Shown piece after piece: positions 12,201-25,865 of a stretch of 59,131 nt of DNA. The translations under genes were made by a program, and so were the position numbers. Location of the stretch: positions 1 to 59,131 of the forward strand of contig JAHBBC010000071.1 in the NCBI GenBank assembly GCA_019915015.1, written 5' to 3'. The stretch comes from Auriscalpium vulgare. Lineage: Eukaryota > Basidiomycota > Agaricomycetes > Russulales > Auriscalpiaceae. Position 1 is the stretch's first letter. Each line of letters starts with the position of its first letter. A model generated the notes under the pieces. It was not told where the DNA came from. It did no database searches and saw nothing but the letters and a program-made list of their open reading frames with translations.

Positions 12201-15200
12201 GATGGGCGATGACTTGCAGGCATGCCGCGATGCCCTTGTGTCTTCCAAGGCCGATTCCCTCCACCTGATTGAACGCATCAACCTGGACTTGCAGATCCAG
12301 AATTCTATTGTACCCACAGCTGTCAACCTATCTCGGTTCAAGATTTCTGGAAAGCTGCCCTCACTTCAGGTCAATTTCTCAGATACGAAGTACCAGGCCA
12401 TAATGCGCCTTATCGATGTGACCATCCCTCGATTCGGGGACACGCCTGCACCTGCTGTTCCGGCGCCAACTGCACCTTCTGGCTATGATCTGACTACTGG
12501 AATATTCGGAATCGCGGGAGAAGAGTACAATGTTGACGACGAAACAGAAAATGGGGACGTTGCGGCTGATGGGTTCTTCGATGCTACTGAGCGTACTCGT
12601 GAGGTATGTCAAAATGTAGATAGTCGTGGAAAGTTTGATGCCAACCCTTCTCAGGAGCGTGGGTTGGAGCAGAAGTTGTTCGAACTCACATTCGCTGTCG
12701 ACACACTTCGCGCATCGATATCGCGGTCACAAGGTGCCGACGGCGAGAAGCCCCTTGGGCACGTCTCCTTCAACCGCTTCTCGCTCGTGCTGGGTCTTGC
12801 GAAGTTCGACCTCAAGGTCGGCGTGCATCTTGGGTAAGCTCAGGTTACTCCTACTAAAGCTGGTGAATTGACGAGTTCCCCAGGTCCTTGCTTATGACCC
12901 TCATCGAACCCGATGCAGAGCCATTGGAAGTGCTGACATCTGCCGACGATTCTGCCAGTGGCAAGGACTTGCTTACAGTGGCTTACACCCGTGTCCAGAA
13001 GGTATCTCCAGATTTCGCGACGATATACGAGGGCTACGACCAGAGTGTCGACATCAGCATCTCCACTGTCATCTTCAGTGCCGCACCTGAGCCTGTGCTG
13101 ACATTGTACGATTTCATCATGACAACTTTCGTTCCCAAATCGGATGAAGCCGTTACTGGAGCCGCCGACTCTCCGCCTACACCTGCAGACATGCAGGTAG
13201 CTTCCGCGGCGCCGTCCGACGATAAACTTCGTGTACTCGTCAAGCTCGACAGCGTTCAAGGTACATGGGTCGCTCTTCATTTCACATTTCATGACTAACC
13301 AATTACGCAGTTATCTTGATCAACGCGGCAGCCAAGATAGCGACCCTCTCGCTGTCTACTGCGGACGCATCTGTCATCTTGCGCGCCAACACAATGGGAG
13401 TTCATGTCCGACTTGGCAATCTCTCTCTCAGCGATGATTCTCCGACAGAGACCTCTCTCCCAGAGTTCAAGAGGCTCATGTCAATAGAGGGTGACCGTCT
13501 CGCAGAATTCAAGTACCAGACCTTTGACCCTCAAGAGAAGGAAACATACAGAGGTGTCAAATCCACTGTGGAGCTCACGGCGGCATCAGTGAAGCTTCAT
13601 TGTGTTGAGCAACCTCTGCACGACATCTATGTCTTCATCATGAAGCTTGCGAGGCTGAAGGGTTTGTACGATGCAGCAACCGAGGTCGCAGTCCAGCGTG
13701 CTTCTGAGATCGAGCGCATGGAGTTCAAGGTCTCCGTGCAGACGCCGATCATCGTCTTCCCCGCCAACCCGGCAGCTTCAACCGATGCACTCATCATGCG
13801 TCTTGGAGAAATTAGTGCAAGCAACAGTTACGCAGATTCGCTACCAAGGACCCAAGCTAGCCTCAAGGGGATACAACTCGTTTCGTCCGTCGTTTACGAC
13901 GGCAAGCCCTCCGTTCTCAAGATGATTGAGGACATCGAAATCGTCGCCAAAGTGACGCAGGGCGGCGACCCCAACGACCCTGCGAACACGCGGCCGGACG
14001 CCGAAGTGGGTCAGAAAGCTTTCAACTAGCGCTTTCAAACTGAAGTTTGCATACCTAGGTTGAAATCCTGGTCTCCGACGTCAAACTCGCCCTGACGCAG
14101 AGACAGTACAAGATGCTGATAGCGCTTTCGCAGTCGATCCCAAAGATATTGGCCGGTGCTCCTGAGGGTACAGCACAAGCCGAGTCATCCACTGGATCCC
14201 CGCATGTGAAGAACTTCTCCCGAGAAGACAGTCCCGACGACCTCGCCGTGGATCTGCATCCGGAGCTCCTCGACGGACTGCTCAGCGGGGACTCCAGGGT
14301 GCGGACCACTGTAGATCTTGTGCTCACCGTCAACGCGATCAAGCTGCGCCTGTACGGAAACGGGGCAACAGACGAACAAAACCTCGCGGAATATGGCATT
14401 GCACGCTTTGCTCTCAATGACAGCAGCGTTCGTCTCAAGATGCTTTCCGACGGCGCCATGGAGGCCCAGGTCGTCCTTCATTCATTTGTCATGGGAAACA
14501 CGTCGTCAGGGAACTCGAAATTTCGGGAGATCATACCTGCGGCCGAGCACGAGCGCAACCAGTTCATGCTTTTGTACACGTCTTCTGGCGGGACACACCC
14601 GTCCTCTCTCGCGGTCCTCACAATCGACTCGCCTCGCATAATCTTCTCGATCGCGCCTGTCTTCGCATTGCTTGAGTTCTTCACTAGCGCATTCAGTGGA
14701 CCGAATCAGTCCACAGAAGCAGAGGCCCAACGAGCGACCATCACGTCGGCACAACCTGTGCCTGTGTCTAAGGGGCCAGCCCTGCAATTCCGGGTAGACT
14801 TGCACGATGTTTCCATAAGCATTCTGGAGAACGATATGCACGCCGATTCTCAGGCTCTTCGCCTGACAGTAGCTCAGATATCATTCTCGCAACAGGCAAG
14901 TCGTCCTTCTTCAGACACCTGCCAATCGCTGACGTCACGGGCGGGCGTGCAGGGCATCCTAGCGCTTAACGTGAATAAAGTCGGCATGTCTTTGACGCGG
15001 ATGGGACGAGGGGCTGAGGAGGCCAGAGTATTGGATGATGTTGACCTAACACTCTCCCTGGACAGCAGAACTTCTTCAGCTCACCAAATGACGAGCATTG
15101 AGCTCAACTTCAAGCCCATCATTATCCGCGCATCGTACAGAGACATTCGACTCATACTGACAATCGTCAACAAAGCCATGGAGGCGTACAGCCGACAAAC

Positions 15201-18200
15201 GCAGTCCGATGCTCCAGCTGAGCGGCCATCCATGCTTGAACAGCGCTCCACGAGTTATGGCGCGAAGTCCAGAGGGGATGCCTCGCAATCAAATCAATCC
15301 AAGCAGGCTGTAGGAAAGGCGCGCGTGCTGTTGACTAAAGAACAGTTGAAGGCTTCTTTCGAGGGCATCCGACTGATTCTTATAGGTGACCTGCACGAAC
15401 AGCCAATGCTGTATCTGAAAGTCAAACCTTTCAGCTTGAATGTCAAGGACTGGTCGGGAGAGGTGTGTCCGCGTCGGTCTATAAACACGCCAGATTAACG
15501 GGACTCAACGCTTCGTAGCTTCAAGCGTCTACCACGCTGGCGACGTACATCAGTTACTGGAATCTGACAAACTCGCACTGGGAGCCATGTCCGTGAAACT
15601 CCTATACCATGCGTTGTCGACAGTTGCTGACCGCAGCCGCATTCAGTAATTGACCCGTGGACATCCACTGCCTCAGTAAGTCCCAAATTACGTTCACAGG
15701 CGGACTGTCCCTGAACAAGAACAGGTCTTCAAAGATCACCCCTCAAGCGCATTGACAGCAACCCTATCTGCTAGCGAACGCTTCAACGTTAATCTAAGTA
15801 CCACGTTCATCGAACTTCTTGTGGATACCATGAACGTCTGGAGCAAAGAAGGCGAGCTCGTACTTGCCAAAGCACGTGGCAGCAACGCCCCATACCGCAT
15901 ACGCAACAGCACTGGAACAACACTCTACATCTGGTCTGACGCCGATGGTACTCACACAAAGAGGGACTCAACCGCTGTGAAGGTGAATGACGGTGATACG
16001 CTGGAATGGCGGTTTGACGACTGGAGGACTATGCGGGAGGTGTGTCCCATCGCCTCCCTCCGCCTGTGATCAAGTATTTTATGTTTGATTTGTTCAGCAC
16101 ACCACGTCGGGCGAGAACAGTATCGCCGTACAGTTCGTCGGGCAACCGTGGGAACAACTTCGTGGAGTCCCTGTCGACAGAGAGGGAGAGTATACGTTCT
16201 CTCTGCGGCCGCGCACAGAGAAATTGTACAGTAGGATCCTTTGCGAGGTCAAGGTTGAGGGAAACATCAAGCTCGTTACACTTCGTTCCACTTTCAAGGT
16301 GCACAATCAAACTTTGTATCCTCTGGAAGTTACTATTGTGGAAGAGTCGGGGCGGCCAAGTGGTACCGCTGTCAAGCTGGGTACGTTTGCATCCCAATCA
16401 GCGTCTGCTGACTACTAATGTTATGTTTAAGCACCCGGGCAGGATTACGCGTTGCCAATAGACGTCGTCGGACGGGGCAAAGTGAAGATTCGGCCCGACC
16501 GTAAGGAGTTCGCTGTCTGTGTGCCCACCGAACTGATGACTTCTTCAGAGGGCTTCGGGTATGAATGGTCCTCGCTGATACGTTGGGAGGACTTGATATC
16601 TCGACAAGTCTTCACCCTCAAGTGCCCGCATACCGACGAGTCTGAGGCTGCCTTCCGCTTCCATGCATTTGTGGAGACGGATGCCGCTAATTCAGCACTG
16701 CGGTAAGCATCCACTTCCCAGTCTCGTAGATGAAGCGACACTAATGGACATCCTAGGAAGTATCCGAAGATCGATCTTCGCCTTCGCGCGCCCATTGAGC
16801 TGGAGAATCTGCTGCCATACAATCTTCAATACAGGATATACGACAAGGACACGGATCAGAACTGGAGGAGTTATCTTCGCAAGGGTGGCGTTATGCCCAT
16901 CCATTCAGTCGAACTCGGGCATCTGGTGTTACTCAATGTCGAGATCCAGGACACTGGTGAGCGCATCAAGCATCCGGTTTCACCATGCCGCCTTAACACA
17001 GATTCCTTGTCCTTAGTGTTCAAGCCCAGCGATTTCGGGATCATCAATGCAAACAACCGGTCAGAATTCGACGTTGAGAGTCGCCTGACACTGCAAGATC
17101 CTCATGGCAAAAAATTGGAACTGAGATTGAACTACGTGTAAGCATTCCTCGAACCCTCGGCTAGGCACGGTGTTAATATCTTCGCAGGCGATATTCCAAC
17201 TCAGGTGGCGCCTTCAAAGTACAGATCTACAGCCCATATCTTGTTGTCAATAAGACGACACTTCCGTTCTTGGTGAAGTCCGTGCGGTCAAACAGAGCTG
17301 GTCAACCACTAGATGTAGCTGGGGATAAACGTCCGGGTACGTCAAACGTATATATGACAGTTCAAGCTTGTGAACCGACCTTTTATTCTAGACGTCCTTG
17401 CTGGTACACTGCCCTTCCGTAAGTTGAACGATGCGTGGTTATGCCGCTTTCGTCTAACGCCTTCCAGTTCTGAGTCATCCCAACGACGGTGGCAACGAGT
17501 TCGTCTTCAAAGTCGGCGAATCTACGTGGTCGAAGGTTTGCGACACTACAATCGGGTTGGAAGTTGCTGATGCGCGATACAGATCGTCAATGTTGAAGCG
17601 CCCGTTGCCGACACAGAGCTCACCATCGCATCCGAAACGCGCAAGTCTGAAGAAATTCATGTCGGCCTGTCGTGGACCGAAGGGCTAGGCAAATACAAAC
17701 TGACAAAAGTCATCACGCTTGCTCCACGATTCCTCGTCAAGAACAATCTCTCTCGACCTATTTCGTTCCGCGAACATGGTGTCGCTCCGCGCGCTCGTTC
17801 TCAGCTGGAATCAGGAGAGCGAATGCCTCTGCATTCCATGCGGTCCGGTTACGAGAAGCTACTCACGGTGGCATTCCCTGGACTTAACAGCCAATGGCGA
17901 GTTTTTTGAGATGCGCCAGGAGATATGGCATTGATTGAACTATCACCAGGTCGCCGCCGATTAGCATCGAAGACATAGGCTCAGTGCATCTTAGGCTCAA
18001 GGAGCCTGGGCAGTCAGGCATAACGCACCTCATTCGCATCGATGTCAAAATGGATGGGGCTACAATATTTGTCTTCGTCAATCTTGCCGACGATGACTGG
18101 CCATTTTCCATCGAAAACGACAGCGATTACCCAGTGACATTCTGTCAGACGGTAAGTTTATATTGTGCGCAGCTATGTCAAGCGACTAACAATGTCGTAG

Positions 18201-20964
18201 GATCAGGCCCATGGCGATGCTGACTCCGCAGCTAACACTTATCCGCGATATTCTTTGCCAGAGCGGACCGTTGCTCCATACGCCTGGGATTTCCCTGCAG
18301 CGCGGGAGAAGAAGCTGCTACTCACCGCCAACGGTGCACGCCGCTCCGTCGACATCCTCGAAATCGGCAACCTGGTTCCTTTCAAGTTCCCGGTGAGTAC
18401 GACGTGCCTGGTAATTGACTTCAACTTGACATCCTTGGCAGACCGAACACGGTGCTGGCGTTGTTTCCATGGATATCAGAGCGTCCGGTCGCAGGCAGAT
18501 CCTCCGGATCACAAACTATGTCATGGAGAACAGTCTCTATCGACCCAAGATTCGTTCGTCCACTTCGACGCTCCGCGTCGACACCATCTCTGGCAATCAC
18601 GAGGCGTTCGAGGCCGTAACTGAAGAAATTCAGCCCACGTTTGCCTTCATCCTGGATCTCAAGGGCATCGGAATCTCGTTGGTCAATCGTCGGCTTGTTG
18701 AAGTGGTCTACTTTTCCATGGAAAAGTTCAAATTCGACTTCACCACCAGTCTTGTGGCCCAGGCAGTGAATGTCTCATGCGGCAGCTTGCAAATCGATAA
18801 TCAGCTGCACGATGCGGTGTATCCCGTGGTTCTGCAACCCACGCCAATCGCCAAAGAAGCTAGCGATGTCGCCGCACTCCCCAGCATCCAAGCATCGTTG
18901 ATTTGGTTGAATGACCAAGGTTTGTCTGTTTGGTTGTGGCTACCTTCTCGAACTCACATATCTTCGCTAAGAACACGGTGTCATATTCATCAAATACTGC
19001 TCCATCTTGTTGCAGGCCCTAACGATCGAAGCCGACGAAGACTTCTTGTTCGCCTTGTACGACCTCAGTCGCATCAAAGGGGCTTCATGGGAAGAGGGAC
19101 AGAAAGAGTAATACCTCTCGCTCAGGTCATCGTCGTTCACTTACCAAGTCTTTCAGTGTGCTAATCGAGCAAGCGGACGACATCCCGGAGCCGGTCGATA
19201 CGGAAAGCGGGCCAGATCTGTACTTCGAAGTCCTTGAGCTTCAACCCATCCGACTGGCGTTGTCTTTCATGCGGGCAGAGCGGGTTAGTGGTGAGGAAAA
19301 GTGAGCATCGCATATCGCATTGACTTCCGCGGTGTCGTCTGACCGGCCGTCTCTATAGGTTGAGCATACGGAATCCATTGGCTGTCGTCGTCAACGCTCT
19401 TACAATGGCCATGGGCAATGTCAACGACGCTCCTTTGGAGATGAATGCCCTAGCCATCAAGGACATGAGACTGACATTACCGGATCTGCAAACCCGCATT
19501 ACTTACCACTACCGACAAGAGGTTCTTCGCCAACTCTACCGCATCTTGGGCTCTGCGGACTTCATTGGCAATCCCGTCGGACTGTTCACGAACGTCAGCT
19601 CAGGGGTAGCAGATATCTTCTACGAGCCTTACAACGGTGTGGTCATGCATGGAAACCGTGAGCTTGGGGTTGGCATTGCCAAGGTAAAGTGGCAATACCT
19701 GCCGGAGGGTATGTCGCTTAACACTTGTTGGGCAGGGAGCTGCGAGCTTTGTCAAGAAGACGGTCTTCGGTCTGTCAGATAGTGTGACCAAAGTGGCGAG
19801 CAGCCTCGGGAAAGGTAGGCAATGACCGCCTCGCGTCATCCATTGTTACTAACTGCCGCGCAGGCCTTTCTGCTGCCACGCTTGACTCTGAGTATCAGAA
19901 GCGTCGAAGGATAGCGCAGAGACGGAACAAGCCTCGACATGCCATGTACGCGAGCGGAATTTATCACTAGGCTCACCTGCTGACTTTACTTTCAGATACG
20001 GGATGACGGCTGGTGCGGAGGCATTTGCAAGTAGCATCGCGAGTGGTGTTGAAGGCGTCGTCGTAAGTCTGAAACAGTGGTATGATACGCTCTTCTTATA
20101 CTGACATATCTGTAGATGAAACCTATTGAGGGTGCCGAGTCTGAGGGCGCTTTAGGTTTCTTCAAAGGCGTGGGCAAGGGCTTGGTCGGGTAAGCCACTT
20201 CATTCTGTGATTTGGGAGCAAAGCTCATTGTAACCGCCAGAGTGGTAACGAAGCCCGTCGTGGGTGTCTTCGATTTGGCTTCCAACCTGTCCGAAGGTAA
20301 GGCGCAGGCTTCGCCTATCCATCGATACGTTGACTGACCATGCGCTTAGGCGTGCGCAATACAACGATGGTCTTCGATAGCCCTGCTCGAGAAAGGGTAC
20401 GATCGGTGAGTGCAGTCAAGAGCATGCAGTCCATCATCTCACAAATGCGCGCTTTCTGCCAGCCCCGTCTTATACCCTCGGACGGTGTCCTGTCTGTAAG
20501 TTGACTGTACTGAGTGTTTGTGAGCGCGACGCTTACTGACTCGCTCATAGCCGTACTCCGAACGGGAAGCTATCGGCCAGTACTGGATGAAGGACTTGGA
20601 CCATGGTGCTTACCGGAAAGAGTGTTACGTAGCTCATCTCAGTAAGCATCGTCTTTCTACGCACGAGCGATGTCACTAACCTTCGTCACTTCCAGACCTG
20701 CCAAATAGCGACAAGGTGGTATTACTAACCGCGACCCGCGTGTTGTGCTTCTGGACGAAGAAGCTGCGGCTCGACTGGGAGCTGCCGCTCACGCTCGTGC
20801 AGGGCGTGACGATCGAGGACAAGGGCATCCGCTTCGCGCACAAGAGCGGCAAGGAGCACGACAAGTTCCTCTTCATCACCGACAAGGCGTCCCAGTCGTG
20901 GTTCTTCGGCCAGATCGCGCTCGTCGTCAAGACGTTCAACGCGCGGAGGAGAATGGACTCATAG
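9282..20964 (+). CDS. VPS13: VPS13, bridge-like lipid-transfer protein
   Basis: ATG at 9282 (MWWLDPGKEVLNI) opens a chorein N-terminal domain (RILAPYVENLDMNQVNYGIG, LRLKKGALDKFRLPVDVIEG, VELLIEDVYLL). Several dozen short introns interrupt about 3,100 codons. The long middle part is the repeated beta-groove region; the VAB/SHR-BD adaptor-binding part starts near 16.1 kb (VQFVGQPWEQLRG, LHSTFKV-like repeats). The C-terminal ATG2_C-like helices follow near 20.1 kb (IEGAESEGALGFFKGVGKG, TKPVVGVFDLASN), and a PH-like end (SDKVVLLTATRVLCF to ARRRMDS) closes at the TAG-type stop at 20964. VPS13 bridges membranes at ER, mitochondrial, vacuolar and prospore contact sites and moves phospholipids in bulk. 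The length fits the family (about 3,100 aa). Splice joins checked at the start and at 15.5-16.1 kb hold frame, so it looks functional. Confidence 0.95.
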
Positions 20965-21205
20965 ATTCGAGTGAACGATGCCCAGTACTGTATTACTAGC
21001 CCGCGAAGTGCTTTTTGGAACGATATCTGTGTTTAGATGCAGAGTGTAACAATGCTATGTGGTATCCGAGTATCTCAGTCAGAGGGAGGGACGAATGCGC
21101 GGTCGACAGAAAAAGGGAATGGAGGGGTATTAGGGTAACGACGGTTCCAAGAAGTAAATCAAGAACCAGGGAACCAAAACATCTTAAAATGAGTGATAAA
21201 TATAC

Positions 21206-21211
21206 AATAAA
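21206..21211 (+). terminator. Candidate polyadenylation signal for VPS13
   Basis: AATAAA about 240 bp after the VPS13 stop, in an AT-rich stretch of the short convergent gap between VPS13 and the DENN gene. Use is inferred from motif and position. Confidence 0.4.
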
Positions 21212-21239
21212 ACGAAGGCGGCCAGTAGCATGGATGCGC

Positions 21240-24200
21240 TCATACGACCGGACGAACGGGCCCCACCCCGCGGCCCCGCGAGACGACGGTGTCCTCGCTG
21301 AGCGTCGGGCTTGGCTGGTTGTCCACCCCCATGAGGGTCGGCGCCTCACTCAGCAGGCGCGGGCGGGCCTGGTACTGGTACGCCGGCGCCGGCGCGGCGT
21401 CGAACGCGCCGGGCACCGGCGTGCCCTCGTCTGCGCCGTCGTCGAACGTGCCCTTCGGCGGCGCGTCCTCGAAGCTGCCATAACTCCCGCGCGGGCTCGT
21501 CGAGTACGCGCTCTGGAAGTCGGTGTCCGAGTCGTCCGTCGTGCCCGTGAGCGCGGCGGTCAGCGCGGGCGTAACGGGCAACGCCGCGGACGCGGGCGGC
21601 GACGCGCCGAGCGACGCGCCGGACGCGATCTTGCGCAGCGCGGTGCCGTGCGTGGGCGGCCGCTCGTCGTCTGACTGGCTGTCGTCCGGGATGTCGCCCG
21701 GCAGGAAGCTCGCCTTGGTCGGCGTGCGGGCCTCGAGCTCGGTGCTGCTGCGCGGGACGTCCATGTGGTCCTCAGCGGCGACCGCCGCGCGCGGCGTGTC
21801 GTGGCCGTCGTGCGACGCGGTGTCCGCGGTGCTCGGACGCGAGCGCGTCGAGCGCGTCGACGACACGGTGTTGCCGCGCGGGCGGTCCGCCGCGCGCGGG
21901 GGCTTCCCGACGAGCTTCGTACCGCGCGGCGGGCGCGTGTGGCGCACGGTGACGGACTGCTGCCCCTCGTCGCTCTCCTCCGACTCCTGGCCCCGCTGCT
22001 GCTGCTGCTGCTGCGACGCAGCGGACTCGCTCACGAACGCGTTCTCGAGCTGCAACGCAAGTTTCAGCCGGTCGATCTGCGCACGCACCGTGCGGAGAAT
22101 GCTGACCTTGCGCTGGATCTGGAGCACCTTCTGCGCGATCTTGTCGCTGCGCTCGCTGATGCCCGCGTCGACCGCAGCCATCCCGTCCTGCTCCCGCGGC
22201 GCCTCCGCGGAGAAGCGCTTCACGTTCTTCTTGGACGGCGAGAGAGGCGGCGCCTCCGCCGCCGAGTCGACGTCGACGTCCGCGTCCGCGGCGGCCTCCT
22301 CCTCCTCCTCAATGAGCGTGGCCTTCGCCAGCTCGAGCTTCGCCTGCGCTTCTTCCTTCATCATGAGCGCATCGTACGACTCGGCGAGTGTCGACTCGGT
22401 GCCGTACGAGCGCAGCTGCTTCGGGCGCGCGCCGCCCGCATCGCTCGGGCGCCGCGACGATACGCGGCTCGCCGGGCGCGAGTCGTCGTAGTCCGAGTCG
22501 TCCACGCCAACGGCCATCGATGCGAGCGCCTTCTCGATCTGCGCCTCGACCTCCGCGACCATCTCCTCGCGCTCCTGCTCCATCGAGTCCATCGTCTCGC
22601 GCATCTTCTCCAGCTCGACGAGCGCCTCCTTGTGCGCGTACTCAGTCTCCTTGAGCTCTGTGCGTCATTTAGCATATGCTTGCAAAAGGAGGACAAGGCT
22701 TGACGCGACTCACGGTTCTGCAGCTTGCTTTTCTCGACGGCCGTCATCGTCACGAGCCCGCTCAGACGCTTCGTCTCGCGCTGCTCCCTCCCAATCTTAG
22801 AGCGCAGCTCGTTCGCCTCCACGCTCAGCTTCTCTGCATACTGCTCAAACGTGACGAACTTGTCGCGCCACAGATCGCTCTCCGTCATCAAAAAGTTGAG
22901 CCGGCGCGAAAGGCGCCCGATCTTCGTCTCGAGGTCGTCGCGCGCATCCACGAACGCCGTCGCGCGCTTTCGGATCGAGTGCTGGATGAGCTGCTCCGCA
23001 GCGGACAGCTGCGGCGGGCGCCGCGCGACGCCAAACGAGCTGATGCGCTTCAGCAGCGACGGCGGCTTCATCTTGTCGTGCAGCACCGCGTCGAACGCCT
23101 GGATGATCCGCGTCGAGTGCCACCACTCTGGCGGTTTGATCGTGTCCGCGACGGCCGCTGAGGACGCGCCGCGCTTCGCCTGGATTTTGCACACAGGCCG
23201 GAAGCGCCCAGCGGGAAACGCCTCCTTGAACTCGCTGTGCGGCTGTCAGCATGGGATAATCGCGATAGACGATGTGTTTACCTAGGAACAGAATGGTCGG
23301 GGTGGTAGTGGGGTTCGAAGGCCACGAGCAGCCTCTGGCGGTACCGGTCACGCTGCTGCTTGGAAGACACGACGCCCGACGGGGGGGACGCGCAGCTCCT
23401 ACACCAAGCCATCAGTACACGCACACGACGAGATCCCATCCGCACTTACAAATAGTTGATATCCCTACAAACATACAAGCACCCTGATCAGCCTCCTGCC
23501 AAATTCCGAACACACTATAGACTTACAGATCGACGACGCACACCTCCGGCGGGGGGCGCGCGCAGTACCGCGCCTCGGTGGCGAGGCCCATAATCCACGG
23601 GCCGGGGTCGTCGATGTAGATCTTCGCGTCGCGCGAGTGCACGGCCTGCAGCGCGATGCCGTTCCAGCCGCGCAGCTCGACGAGGTACTTGATTGTCGAC
23701 ACTGCGATCTGCACCGACAATGTACTTCAACATTGCGTCACGTTGAGCAAGGCAGCAAGAAAACGGACCCCGAGCATCGCGGGATGGCGCGAGAAGAACA
23801 GGATGCGGCCCGTCGGCGACAGGGCAATCTGGGCGCATACATGTCAGACAACGGCGCGCCAGCAATGATCATATACGCATATACCTCGCATATTGTCAAT
23901 ATGTTGTCGATATTGAGGGCCTTGAACAGCGGCCACATGGTGAAATTGATGTCGACGAGCCCGCGGCCAAAGTCGAGCCCACCGGGGAAGCGCGCAATGA
24001 CCTCCAGGCTGGTGTCCGCGCTCGCGGCGGCGGGGTCGGCGCCCTTGACGGTCGCAGACGCGTCGAGCTTGATGAGGTCGCCGGCGCGTGGGGCGGGGTG
24101 CGAGAGGATCTTCGAGATCTGCAGCGTGTGCGACTGCACGTCCTTGGAGAAGCGCGCCCAGGAGAGCGTCAGGTAGTCGCGCATGAGGTCGTAGATCGGG

Positions 24201-25865
24201 TGCCGCGACACCAGGGCTGCACAAATGTCATCAGAAAAAAGCAAAGGGGGAGGAACAACGACGTACTCAGCGCGTAGGGCAGCCAGAACACGGTGTCACC
24301 GGGGAGGAAGAGCGTGCTCTCGCCGGGGTTGTGCCCGTTGACGGTGCTCGCCACCTCAAAGTCGCTCTCGCTCATCGCGCCGTCTGTCTCCGCATCCATG
24401 TCCGTCTCCCCGTCCGTCTGCGCGTGCCCGCCCCAGGGGCCCCGCGCGCCGCGCTTCGCCGAGCGGCGCGCCTGCAGCGCCGGGTCCGCGCCCCCCGCGC
24501 CGGCGCCGGTGCCCTTGGCCTCCGCGCGCAGGGACTTGAGGCGCGCGGCGGCGAGGCTCTGCGCGGACTCCTTGCGCGAGCGGCTCGCCTCGAGCGTGCG
24601 CCGGATCGCGGTGCTGCGCTCCGCGTCCGCGTGCGACCACACCGTCAGGCACACGCCGTGGTACGCGACGGTGCTGCCCGGCTCGGGCGCTGCGCCCGCG
24701 CCCGCGCCCGCCGGCACCCTCGAGTTGCCCGCGCTGCCCGGCGGGAAGACGTTCGGGGGCCCGAGGAAGGAGGAGGAGGGCCGCCCGCCGGCGAAGGGGT
24801 CCTGGTAGGGGAAGAGGGAGGTTGCGTTGGAGAGCGGGCGCTCGGAGGCGCCGGTGCCGGTGGAGAGCACGGAGGAGCGCAGTAGGCCAGAGGCGGAGGG
24901 CGCAAGAGGCGTGGAGGGCGCGGGCAGCGCGAAGGAGAAGGTGTGCACGGTGGATGCGGGCTGCAGGGTCGACGCGATGATCTCGACCTCGCGCGTAAAC
25001 GACAGCTGTGTGATGCGTCAGTTCCTGTCTCCCTTCAATCAACTAGCCATGCAAAGCGCACCTTGAGCGCCTTGGACAGCATCTTTCCGACTTCCTGTTT
25101 GCTGAGCGCCCCGGCGCCCTTGAGGATCTCGGTGTCGCCTTTGGCTCTTTTCTTCTTCTTGCCGCCGCCTGCGCCAGGGCTGACGGTGCTGCCGAGCACC
25201 TCGGCGCGCCACCAGCGGCTGACGGCGCCCTCGGAGTGGGCGAGGCCGAGGACGGAGTCAGGGTCAGCGAGGGTCCATGTGTGGGGGGCCTTGGGGAGGC
25301 CCGAGACGACGTAGAGCGAGGTGAGCGGGAGCGTGGGGGTGAAGGACTGGATGGGGGGCGCCTCGCGGGCGGAGCGCGTGGACACTATGGAGGTGCGTGT
25401 CGAGGCGGGGATGGGCTCCATGGACCGACGATGTTGGATGCCGAGGATGCGTGACGCCTTGTCTGAGCGGGCGGCGAAGGAGAGCTGGTTGGCGGCGGGC
25501 GAGGGCGGGGAGACGTTGATGTAGTCGAGCTCGTCGGCGAGGGCGTTGTCGTCGTTCTCGTTGGTGGACTCTGCGATGGAGGGCTGGTGGTGGCGGCGGG
25601 TGGTGAGCGGCGAGAGGTGATCGGCGGCCGAGACCGAGCGGAAGCTTCTCGATGAGGCGACGCTGAGATTTGCGGCGGAGGTCTGGCTGAGCGAGGGTTT
25701 GCGCGGGGCGTCTGGTGCTTTGGGGGCGCTGCGTTTTGGCTTGCGGTGGACGTCGTTGGTGGACGAGTCGGACCACTCTGACTTGAGCTCTACGACGGGC
25801 GAGACGGCGGGGGGCTGGGTGGTGGTGGTACGGCGTTGGGATGCGCTGGGACGGCGAGCGAGCAT
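21240..25865 (-). CDS. DENN-domain protein (putative Rab GEF) with coiled-coil C-terminus
   Basis: ATG at 25865 (MLARRPSASQRR); stop at 21240; about 1,300 residues in about eight exons. After a Ser/Thr-rich N-terminus comes a uDENN-like part (LTSLYVVSGLPKAPHTWTL, YHGVCLTVWSHADAERS). The cDENN core follows (DTVFWLPYAL, LVSRHPIYDLMRDYLTLSWARF, FKALNIDNILTICE, GRILFFSRHPAML, KYLVELRGWNGIALQAV) and a dDENN-like region. The last 450 residues are coiled coil and low complexity, with acidic EEEEE, a Gln run at about 21.99 kb and many Ser/Asp. DENN modules usually exchange GDP on Rab GTPases. Long insertions of low-complexity residues inside the uDENN part are unusual. The gene is markedly GC-rich with C/G-ending codons, unlike most of neighbouring VPS13. 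Confidence 0.8.

Noticed and set aside
15480..15760. Apparent stop codons inside VPS13 suggesting a broken gene
   Set aside because: Three short introns with GT-AG borders and branch sites restore one frame (reading EPLIDPWTSTAS then VFKDHPSSALTA).
21240..22700. Long plus-strand frames (up to about 320 codons) opposite the DENN C-terminus
   Set aside because: They are antisense shadows of a very GC-rich coding exon with low-complexity Arg/Leu/Ala content and no domain.
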